64,000 bases of DNA from Oreohelix idahoensis (lineage: Eukaryota > Mollusca > Gastropoda > Stylommatophora > Oreohelicidae), in assembly GCA_024509875.1 (NCBI GenBank), contig JAMPIV010019072.1:310001-374000 (forward strand), written 5' to 3'. Positions 56,009 to 64,000 of this stretch are shown one piece after another (positions within the stretch are counted from its first letter, which is position 1; each line of letters opens with the position of its first letter). Position numbers and translations under genes: made by a program. The notes below the pieces were generated by a model. It searched no databases. It was given only the letters and a program-made list of their open reading frames with translations, and had not been told where the DNA came from.

Positions 56009-57011
56009 AGGACGCAAGCAGTGCTGTTTTTGCAAGCAACGACATTGGAAAATTTTTCAAAACAACTGTAGGAGTTCGCCAAGGATGTATCCTGTCACCA
56101 GTGCTCTTTAATATATATCTATAACATATTATGCAGGAGGCTCTCTACGATTATAAATCAACCATATCGATTGGAGGCCGACCTCTGTGCAACCTACGTT
56201 TTGCTGATGATATTGATCTGATAGCTGGGTCAGAATCAGAACTTCAAGACCTTACCTCTAGACTGGAGAAAGTAACAAGAACGTATGGGATGGAAATTAA
56301 TATAGAAAAAAGCAAGATATTGGTGAATAGCCATAAGAAACATGTTCCGACCAACATTACGTTAAATGGGCAAACGTTAGAAGAAGTTAACACCTTTAAA
56401 TACCTCGGGTCCACTATATGTAGTGATGGAAGATCAAGTAAAGAAATCAAGACAAGACTTGAGATGGCCTCAGCTGCCATGACAAGGTTGAATGTGATCT
56501 GGAAAAGTAACATCAGTTTTCCTGTGAAGATCAAATTATACAAATCACTTGTATTATCTATTCTCTTGTATGGGTGTGAGGGCTGGACACTCACTGCAGA
56601 TACGGAGCGAAGGATTCAGGCTTTCGAGCATAAATGTTATAGAAGAATTTTGCGCATTTGCTCTAAAGAGCACAAAACAAATGTCTATGTTAGAGAGAAG
56701 ATAAACACCTATGCAGGCCACCAAGAACCACTTTTGTCAATAGTGAAACGTCGGAAGCTTGCCTGGTTTGGGCATGTAACTCGTCATGACTCCCTTTCAA
56801 AAACGAACCTTCAGGGAACAGTCGAAGGTAAACAGAGAAGAGGAAGGCAGAGAAAATCCTGGGCTGATAACATCAAAGAATGGGCAGGACACAGTTTTTC
56901 CACACTTGTACGCATTGCTGAGGATAGAGAGCAGTGGAGGACCCTGTCTGCTGATGCTTCCACCATGGCACCCCTACGACCCATGACGGGTTACGGGCTG
57001 AGATGATGATG
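56009..57011 (+). mobile_element. 5'-truncated LINE inside the solo LTR
   Basis: Exact 11-bp duplication AAACAGTCTTT (55998-56008, 57012-57022) and an ATGATGATG-type 3' tail. Confidence 0.92.
56131..57006 (+). pseudogene. LINE reverse transcriptase, C-terminal part
   Basis: 291 open codons after a stop at about 56124. RT block 4 lies just upstream (TTVGVRQGCILSPVLFNIYL); then the active-site box LRFADDIDLIAGSESE, MEINIEKSKILV, FKYLGSTICSDGRSSKEIK, SILLYGCEGWTL, RRKLAWFGHVTRHDSL, GRQRKSWADNIKEW and a terminal MTGYGLR. This is the common endonuclease/RT LINE type of invertebrates. It is open through RT palm and tail, but the endonuclease and RT blocks 0-3 are lost to 5' truncation. Confidence 0.88.
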
Positions 57012-57861
57012 AAACAGTCTTTCAAAAAATATCATTCAAACCTTTCTACGTTACTAGGCTATTTATGTTTATTCAAAGGTCAGCCAATAATATTTCGTCT
57101 CTATTCAAATGCCACCCAATCGGATTCACTGTACTATCCTAGCCTATCTGTCACCTACTTTTTTCCCAAAAAAATATGCGATCCAATCTAAGCAGATATG
57201 ACTTGACCTGACAGTATCTCTGATCTCTATGTATGGTTTTATCAATAGTTGATTAGTTAAGGGACTCTTTAGATAACTAATAACATATTCTTGGTTAGCA
57301 AGTCTCCAGGTACACGAATCTACGATTTTCAAGGGGCTATGTGGGTTGGTTCAAAATTCTATCTTTTTTTCTATGTTTGTTGTTTATTTTTAAACTACCT
57401 CTCGTTCACTCTTTTTCCATGTACTTTCAAGCTAAATACGAGAGCTTAGGTCATTCATAATAAGAGCTAAACATGTTTACATGACCGTAGTGTATACATT
57501 TCTAACTTTTTCATCGTATTGGGGAAACCCCTAAGGCAAAGCGTGCAAGTTGGTTGTAGAGTTAGAACCGATTTGAGACGTGATTTGCGTATTTTATCCA
57601 GCCTTGCCCCTCCTGTCCCCAAAATGCAGTTAGGCAAATATTTCTTAGAACTAGAAAAAGTGGTTCGTTTATGTCAAGGACGAATTAGAAAAAATTGGGT
57701 ACCGTTTTGTTCGGCTATTCGTTAGCAAATAATAGTCTGAAGGCGTAGGCGACACCAACCGTTCTAGCAGAAAATTCTTTTGTACTTTCTTATCTTTGCC
57801 TTTATGCCCTATACTGTTATATATTAATTTAGATATTGTATTTAGAAATCACTACAGGCAC

Positions 57862-58160
57862 ATATGATGTAATCGTCACTCATTACTGGTCCAGTCGGAG
57901 TCCTGGGGTCACCTCTGCTGTCGGGTTCCCGCACGACTAGTCAGAAACAATCACCAGCGCTTGCTGTTGTGGCTCATGAATATACTCTTTTCATATGTTG
58001 AGGTTGCCAGCCTCATATATAACCACTTAGCAAGAAAACTGTAAAATTTACATTAGTAAATAAATTGTTTACACTTACCCCAAAATTTTGGAAATACACA
58101 ATTCCCTTGCACAGTTTAGACTGGACACAACTCTGTATTAGAAGTTTCGAAATCACTTAG
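57862..58160. other. Anonymous stretch
   Basis: No gene recognised. Confidence 0.45.
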
Positions 58161-58341
58161 GTCTGAAAATTAGAGTTAATTCCTCTGACGGCGGGTGTTC
58201 TGCGAATTCACTGGCCTGGGAAAACTTTTGTTTATTTCCTCTATGACTTGGTCTGGGAAATTATAGTTAATTCCTCTGACGGCGGGTGTTCTGCGAAATC
58301 ACTGTCCTGGGAAAACTTTTGTTTAATTCCTCTATGACTTG
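58161..58341. repeat. Two tandem copies of a 90-bp unit
   Basis: Units start at 58161 and 58251. Both contain TTAATTCCTCTGACGGCGGG followed by TGTTCTGCGAA and CTGGGAAAACTTTTG. They are highly similar with scattered changes. Confidence 0.9.
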
Positions 58342-59281
58342 TGATCAAATTCCTAAGTTTCCAGTCTTGTATTAAAAATGCGGGTATACTTGTAAATTTC
58401 AAAGTTGCCCAATACTCGATCTGTCACTTATGGTGGTGGAATTTCTAAGTCCAATGTCTCCTTTTTTCTTTCTTGCTTTTAGGAGTCGCTAGACTGACGT
58501 TTATGTTGCAGTGTGTGTACTGACTTTGATTTCACTACTTTATATCTCACAATCCTCAGTTCAAATTCCAGCTGTGTTTCCGCCTAATTCTCCAGTGAGA
58601 TACATTGTATATTCCGGCCTCTCAAGTCAACCAATCAATCGAATCTCGTTCAGCACTACGTGGGTAGGGATGTTTCAAATTTAAAAAATACCCTCACGTG
58701 TTTCAAAATATTAAATTTAATATCCACGCGTGACCTCTTTATATCGTTGCGTCAGACTTCCTCCGGTATCTTGTTCACAACTCATAAACGCCATATGTGA
58801 ACTCATTTGATGTCTAAATGCTACCTATCGCCAATATTGCCTCTCCAGACAGATTATCGTGATAATCACACACAGGGATGGTCCCGTGAAACGATAAACG
58901 CATCTACCACGTGTGTAATCTGCCCACCTCAGACGGCTATCTCAGACAGACAATATTGGCTTCTATAGATGTTGATCGGGCGAGACCGTCTTTTCGTGAT
59001 AAGAATCTCGCTCGCTGACCGTTGATAATGACTGGGTATTGTTACGATAATACCCCAGTTTACCTGGCGGAACGTAAATAAGTCTGGGGAGTGGTAAACA
59101 AGATAAAGACAGTCCCATAGCAAATACTTCCGTAGGAGTGTGGAGTGTTAGGGACTTCACCCTACTGATCCAACGCGGAGAGCAAAATAATGGTGCATAA
59201 AATATTCCACATAATAATGACAGGGGAGAGAAAATTAAAACAAATATAACTCACACGGAAATGTAATGCAATCCTGCCGGA
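58342..59281. other. Anonymous stretch with inverted repeats
   Basis: GCCAATATTG (about 58830) and its inverse CAATATTGGC (about 58951) bracket partly complementary arms (CAGATTAT compared with GCAGATTACACAC). A short hairpin ACTGGGTATT...AATACCCCAGT lies at about 59031-59059. It could be a small palindromic element; no target duplication was found. No gene. Confidence 0.45.
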
Positions 59282-59566
59282 GTGGACTTGAGATCGCACA
59301 ACCGTATCGTCACACTGAGAACAATCTGTGATCAACTGTTACAGAATGACGCTGCAATATATGAATCATCAGGATTAAGACTGTTGGAATTAGGCATCAA
59401 ACGTAAGGCTAGCAGAGGTGGACGTATTGGAGGATGCATCCGTCGTGTATATAACCAACGAGCTGCAGGAACAGTTAGCATTCCCACTCTTCGACATTTA
59501 CTGAGGGAGAGTGAGCACTTGTGGGCTTGCCTGCAGTGCAATGATGTCGATTATGTTCAACAATAA
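59282..59566 (+). pseudogene. Probable C-terminal piece of an RNase H-type LINE
   Basis: 94 open codons ending TVSIPTLRHLLRESEHLWAC, LQCNDVDYV. The pattern (LRxLLRxxxHLWxC..CNDV) resembles what I recall following RNase H in LINEs of the type seen at 53230 and 61911. The basic GIKRKASRGGRIGGCIRR segment precedes it. Assignment is tentative. Confidence 0.4.
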
Positions 59567-60985
59567 CAATGTCACGTTATTGTATGGCTCTGCAACATGG
59601 AGAACAACAGAAACCACAGCCAAGACGTTAGACTTCCATAAATGGGTGCTATTGTAGAATCATCATCATAACCCTACACTCCCAAAGGAGCATAGGCCTT
59701 CAACAAACACATACCTCCTGTCACGTGCCATCATCTCAAGTTCTTCCCACGTTCTCATCATTTTCACCTCTGTTTCCAGCTGTCTTCTCCATGTGCTTCT
59801 TGGTCTACCTCTGCCTCTCTTGCACTGCGGGTTCCAGAACAAGGACTGCCTTGTAATGCTATCAACCGGTTTCCTCAGTGTGTGTCCTATCCATCGCCAT
59901 CGACTTCTTCTCATCTCTTGTTCCACTGGCACTTGTCTGGTTCTTGTCACCAGTTCCACGTTGGTAACCTTGTCATACCATTTTAATCCCTCTATTCTAC
60001 GCAAGCACCCATTTATGAAAGTCTGTAGCTTTTTGGTTGTTGTCTTTGTTGTTCTCCATGTTTCAGAGCCATTTAATAGTACTGACTTCACATTTGAGTT
60101 GAAGATTCTTATTTTCGTGTTGGATCTGATTTCTCTTGATCTCCATATATTTCCAAATGCAATGAAAGCTCCTCTTGCTTTTTGTATTCTTATTTTGATA
60201 TCACTGTCTGTCCCTCCAACTTTGTCTGTATTGCTACCAAGATATGTGTACGATTTTACATCTTGTAGTGGTGGTTCTTCAAGTTCAACCCTGTTATATT
60301 ACCTGCATTTATTCTCATTATTTTTGTCTTTTCCCTGTGTATTTTCAGACCCAATTGCTGTTACCTCTCATCGAGTGTTTTCAGTTTGTCCTGCATCTGG
60401 TTATGGTTATGGGACAGAAAAGAGCCAAGTCATCAGCAAAATCCAGATCATCCAACTGCTTAGTCAGAGTCCACTGGATTCCATTTCTGTTGTGTGTTGT
60501 CGATGTTCTCATAACCCAGTCTATTGCTAGTAAGAAAAGAAATGGAGACAAAAGGCATCCCTGTCGCACTCCCGTTCATATCCCAAACGGTTCTGTAATC
60601 TGTCCTTCATGAAGAAGTCTGCATATCATGTCTTCATATGTTTTCTATATTAAATTAATGATCTTCAGGGAAACTCCATTATCTGTTGTAAAATACGAGG
60701 ATTGAAACACTACGACAGGATCCCAGTGTGAAACTGATGACAAGAACCGGACAGGTGCCATCGGAAAAAGAGATGAGAAGCTGATGTTGGATCAAATACA
60801 TGGGAAACGAAACGAACCTGTTGATGGCATTACAAGGCAGTTCTTCTTCTGGAACCACCATTATAAAAGAGGTACAGAGCGACCGAAAAAATCAAACGGA
60901 GAACAGAACGAGAAGCGCAAACGACTGGAATAAAGAGGACATAAAAAGATCTTTAGCGGATGGCACAGGACAAGGGACTAGGTGA
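59567..60985 (+). pseudogene. LINE fragment on the plus strand, split by a minus-strand LINE
   Basis: The left piece 59567-59660 reads TLLYGSATWRTTETTAKTL. The right piece 60686-60985 continues KHYDRIPV and then a degraded tail comparable to RWIGHTLRKP...GKRKRGRP. Joining the two across 59661-60685 gives the usual NGC...KHYDR order, so they were once contiguous. Confidence 0.7.
59661..60685 (-). mobile_element. 5'-truncated LINE inserted in the plus-strand LINE
   Basis: Flanks TTGTAGAAT (59652-59660) and TTGTAAAAT (60686-60694), 8 of 9 matching. Minus-strand content: RQGCLLSPFLFLLAIDWVMR, LDDLDFADDLALF (RT box), a frameshift, VLLNGSETWRTTKTTTKKLQ, RWIGHTLRKPVDSITRQSL and GRGRPRSTWRRQLETEV, with an ATG-repeat 3' tail (59661-59672). 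Same family as 52347-53139. Confidence 0.8.
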
Positions 60986-61520
60986 ATGTTTCTGATACAA
61001 AAGTTGCTTCTCTTGTTTCTCTGTTCTATCAAAACACAAACCGTTCCTCTCGAACTTCATTGTCTCTTTTACTCGCTATTTCTTTCCTGTATGATCTTGA
61101 GCGCTATTTTAATTGTGGGATACGTCAGGTTGATTGATCTTAAGTCTGAACATTCCGTTGCTCACATGGGGGAGGGGTATAATAGAGTAGTTTGTTCAGG
61201 TCATGCGGTATACAGGATGATTGAAAAGTCATTTCCTTCTTTTTTTTTCTTCTTTTAATTTTCTTTTTTAAATATTTATACTCCCACTTGTGTCCATTAG
61301 ATGTTGTTATAGTTGATCAGATTCGACGTCATTGAACTGCTGGAAAAACCTTTGGGTGCTCAGTCTACCTCAGCAAATGTCGAAGTGAATGAAAGCTAAT
61401 TATTCCTGATGCGCGCTGATTGTATACACGCCAGATGCATCCTCTCATACGTCCTTGCTGGTCTTAAGTTTGATGCCAAATCTCAGGAATCTTCACCTTA
61501 GCGATTCATCGATTGCAGTG
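60986..61520. other. Anonymous stretch
   Basis: No gene recognised. A pyrimidine tract lies at 61240-61270. GTATACAGGATGATTGAAAA near 61207 resembles a mariner end; see the rejected list. Confidence 0.45.
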
Positions 61521-61528
61521 TTATTCTC

Positions 61529-61615
61529 CAGTGGCGTCACTAGGGGGGTGCGGACCGCACCGGGTGACACCATGAGTTACCGCACTGGGTGACACCAACC
61601 CTAGTGACGCCACTG
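61529..61615. mobile_element. 87-bp hAT MITE
   Basis: Nearly palindromic, with ends CAGTGGCGTCACTAGGG and CCCTAGTGACGCCACTG and an exact 8-bp duplication TTATTCTC (61521-61528, 61616-61623). CCGGGTGACACC-type repeats sit in the middle. Too short to code; it depends on a hAT transposase in trans. Confidence 0.95.
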
Positions 61616-61627
61616 TTATTCTCTAAT

Positions 61628-61889
61628 CTTCTTCTTCTTTGATCCTTAGCCGCCGACCGTCAAAGCAGTCAGTGGCCATCACGCCTAGTGGCCTCTTGTA
61701 GGGCAACAACAAATTGATTCCACTTTGCTCGGTCGGCGGCCATCCTTCGTACAGTGCCCCAACTCTGGTTCATTCTTTGCATCTCAGTCTCTACAGTCCT
61801 CCGCCAGGTTGTTTTTGGTCGGCCTCTCTTTCGTTTTCCTTCAGGGGTCCAAAGCATAGCTGTTCTTGTGATGGCATCGGGGTCTCTTC
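61628..61889 (-). mobile_element. Short 5'-truncated LINE next to the MITE
   Basis: 12-bp duplication TTATTCTCTAAT (61616-61627, 61890-61901). Minus-strand frame 61669-61857 reads MLWTPEGKRKRGRPKTTWRR, then WNQFVVALQEATRRDGH, with the 3' end CGGCTAAGGATCAAAGAAG and a GAA tail. It is the same family as the LINE at 39615. Confidence 0.92.
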
Positions 61890-61910
61890 TTATTCTCTAA
61901 TAGGTGCTCA

Positions 61911-62140
61911 TTATTTGCCCTGAGTATCTCTACCAGTATCCATAAATCCAGTGCACCTTCTACGGGTGCTCTTAAAGCTAGTACGTATGTCAACTATGTC
62001 ATCGCCGCGTACCCCTGCGTGACCAAGGCAGTAGATCCACACCAGTTCCTGAAGATTTGAGGCTTCTATGGAGGTTTTCCATTCATGCCGGAGCCATCCA
62101 CTTTGGACCTTCCGAAGCACGGATTGTGATATACATGAAA
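61911..62140 (-). pseudogene. LINE RNase H fragment (minus strand)
   Basis: MLRKVQSGWLRHEWKTSIEA, then LQELVWIYCLGHAGVRGDD, closely similar to 53230-53424. The NERAD motif is lost (GDDIVD), and the reading is degenerate beyond it. Confidence 0.7.
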
Positions 62141-62498
62141 CAATTGTCTAATAAGGACGATATAACGCCCGTTTGACTAATAAACGTTAGTTTTTGTTTT
62201 GTTTGTTTTTAAATCTCCAGAAACAAAATAAAATCTAACATGTACAATAAACAGCACAAACCTATTGTTTACAAGAGACAACAAAAATTACTGCCCGCTA
62301 TGAAATTATATATGGAACAGATCGGATCTCACGCTGAGTTGAAGTGTTCATGTATCTTAGCATTTTATACCATAAAAAGTTGCAGTTAATTCTCTTTATT
62401 TTGACTTTCGTTTCATGTACATTAATTTAATAGGAGTGAAGAAATAACAGTTTTTACTCCACCCCGTATATCCTTGAATGAATATCTTCTTCCTCTTC
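62141..62498. other. Anonymous AT-rich stretch
   Basis: No gene recognised. Confidence 0.45.
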
Positions 62499-62596
62499 GT
62501 ACACTCTCGGACGTACACTCTCAGACGTACACTCTCGGACGTACACTCTCAGACGTACACTCTCGGACGTACACTCTCAGACGTACACTCTCGGAC
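62499..62596. repeat. 14-bp tandem array with strict alternation
   Basis: Seven units of GTACACTCTCRGAC in which R alternates G, A, G, A, G, A, G. Confidence 0.95.
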
Positions 62597-62612
62597 GTCT
62601 ATTTGAACATTT

Positions 62613-63060
62613 TCAAAAAAAAGCAGTAGTCAGCTTCAGGCTATTTGCATCATTTATAGTTTTTTTTCTTCCGAAAATGGTACTGGGTGTCGGCCATATG
62701 CGCTTTCTCTGTTCCGCATATGTTCGACAGCTTTGAAGCAGATGTTCAGCAGTCATTTTATCAGCGTCACAGTTACACTGATCGGTAGTTCCTATCTTTA
62801 GCTTGTTGAATAGATGGTATCTCAATCTGTTGTGGCCAGTGCGGAGTCTGAAGGTTACCACTTGTTCTCTTCTGTTCAGCCGGTAGTATGCATCATTTTG
62901 TGTGTGACCTGAATGATGTACATCCCATTTGTTTATGTATCTGAATCTGATAAAACTCCTTGCCTCCTCGAAAGTTACGCTTGCATCAGGTTGAGGTACA
63001 TTTCCACCTTCCTGTACCAATTTGTAAGCCTCTACATTGCTGGTGATGTTACAATGAAAC
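62613..63060 (-). pseudogene. LINE RNase H end and C-terminal tail
   Basis: 135 open codons (62613-63020): VQEGGNVPQPDASVTFEEAR, then VTFRLRTGHNRLRYHLF, a Cys-rich segment (TTDQCNC...MTAEHLLQSC) and EQRKRIWP. This is the usual post-RNase H tail with a CxC...H..C knuckle in Jockey/I-type LINEs. Upstream to about 63060, in broken frames, lies the end of RNase H (HCNITSNVEAYKLVQEGG, replacing the GNExADKLAKEGG pattern). Confidence 0.75.
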
Positions 63061-63540
63061 AGTCCTATTTTGTGCTTATTTATTTTCTGGGTTATCTCTT
63101 GTTTTGTTTATATGCCTTCTGTCAGTAAGTTTCCACATTATTTTTTGCTTCGATAATATATTGTTATTCATGTCTAGCTGCTTCAGTGCTGATATTTCTC
63201 TTTGATGTACTGTTGCAAACTGTTATCGTGACTTGTACAGCTGTCGTGGCATGACATGATGATCAGGAGTGGCCGAAATGGTGTGTGGGGTATAGATAAG
63301 TCCATAGACGCGAATGGGTATAGGTCCTTGATCAACTATTCATAGTACACACACACTCTCATACCACATGTAGAAGTCAGGAAGGTTGAAAACGACTGGT
63401 ACAGTTCCAACTGTTTATTACAATACGACAGGTATACGTTGACATCAAATATATATACTGTCATTGGGACAAGGTTCAAGCACTTCAATATCATGTAGAT
63501 AATATTAATTCACCGCATCCAATACGACAGAGACTCTGGC
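63061..63540. other. Anonymous stretch
   Basis: No gene recognised. Confidence 0.45.
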
Positions 63541-63970
63541 AAAATATAGCCGCATATATGGCGGGCTTCAAAATATCAAATGTTCTCTGTGTTTCCTCTG
63601 ACAAAACATGCCAGGTAACTCTTTAGCAATATAGCCGCATAAATGGCGGGCTTCAAAATATCAAATGTTCTCTGTGTTTCCTCTGGCAAAACATGCCAAG
63701 TAACTCTTTAGCAATATAGCCGCATAAATGGCGGGCTTCAAAATATCAAATGTTCTCTGTGTTTCCTCTGGCAAAACATGCCAAATAACTCTTTAGCAAT
63801 ATAGCCGCATAAATGGCGGGCTTCCATATAATATTCTCTGTGTTTCCTCTGACAAACAAATCCTATAATTCTTTGCCAATATAAGCCGCATAAGTGTCGG
63901 GCTTCCATATAATATTCTCTGTGTTTCCTCTGACAAACAAGTCCTATAATTCTTTGGCAAGATAACAATA
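63541..63970. repeat. ~85-bp tandem repeat at the right edge
   Basis: AGCCGCAT marks unit starts at 63548, 63633, 63718, 63803 and 63884 (85, 85, 85 and 81 bp apart). Units contain GGCGGGCTTCAAAATATCAA or the variant GGCGGGCTTCCATATAATATT, then TTCTCTGTGTTTCCTCTG. The two overlapping minus-strand frames here are products of the repeat. Confidence 0.93.
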
Positions 63971-64000
63971 TCAATATTCTCATAAACTCTCCACCGCACC

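Larger units (their letters stand above)
54530..57856 (-). mobile_element. Gmr-D: solo LTR of a third Gmr1-like family, with a LINE inside
   Basis: Begins TGTGGTGGATTTGATG and ends GAAATCACTACA, flanked by GGCAC on both sides (54525-54529, 57857-57861). The first 200 bp parallels the Gmr-A LTR (TGCAGTGGGTTTGATGG; TTGCTACCAC compared with CCGCTACCAC; TGTCTAGGGT). Length without the nested LINE is about 2.3 kb, like the other LTRs. No internal region is present, so it is a solo LTR left by recombination. Confidence 0.82.

Noticed and set aside
61207..62472. Possible mariner element between TATACAGGATGATTGAAAA and an inverse TATACGGGGTGGAGTAAAAA
   Set aside because: The ends match only loosely, and the interior is other elements with no transposase; TA flanks are expected by chance.
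62499..62596. CRISPR-like array
   Set aside because: Direct 14-bp tandem units without spacers; eukaryotic context.

Overview
The window looks like repeat-rich, AT-rich nuclear DNA of an invertebrate animal. It is built almost entirely of transposable elements: long LTR elements, several non-LTR retrotransposons (LINEs), hAT and pogo/Tigger DNA transposons, tRNA-derived SINEs and tandem arrays. I found no host gene, rRNA, free-standing tRNA gene or CRISPR array. The taxon cannot be fixed from sequence alone; the mix would fit a lophotrochozoan or arthropod, but that is a guess.

Layout. 1-1480 is a 39-bp minisatellite. 1561-5305 is a hAT-type DNA transposon with an exact 8-bp target duplication; it holds a SINE, a decayed LINE and an insertion inside that LINE. 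5640-15880 is a roughly 26-bp array split by a Ty3/Gypsy element (Gmr-A, 5908-15232). Two more Gypsy elements of one shared LTR family follow: Gmr-B (15950-25437) and Gmr-C (26238-35253). All are on the minus strand with 2.3-2.4 kb LTRs. Their pol order is protease, integrase, reverse transcriptase, RNase H. That is the Ty1/copia order, known among Ty3/Gypsy elements from the Gmr1-like group. A solo LTR of a related family lies at 54530-57856.

37333-49671 is a nest: a SINE is split by a palindromic element, which is split by an 11.66-kb hAT element of the zinc-finger MYM/TTF type. The hAT was hit by a SINE, by a LINE (itself hit by a probable solo LTR) and by a pogo/Tigger transposon, and carries a 2.63-kb tandem duplication ending exactly at its terminal base. 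Subtracting the insertions makes the two duplication copies agree to 1 bp.

49672-64000 is a patchwork of 5'-truncated LINE pieces on both strands, an 87-bp hAT MITE, microsatellites, a 14-bp alternating array and an 85-bp satellite at the right edge.

How the parts work together. Gmr-B keeps protease and a DD35E integrase but has FKDD in its RT active site and a gag frameshift. Gmr-C, with the same LTRs, keeps FMDD but has lost protease in frame and has no recognisable integrase core. Gmr-A also lacks the integrase core and shares with Gmr-C a related block in its place. The simplest reading is that these copies moved with proteins supplied in trans. The Tigger transposase is interrupted by a single stop codon.
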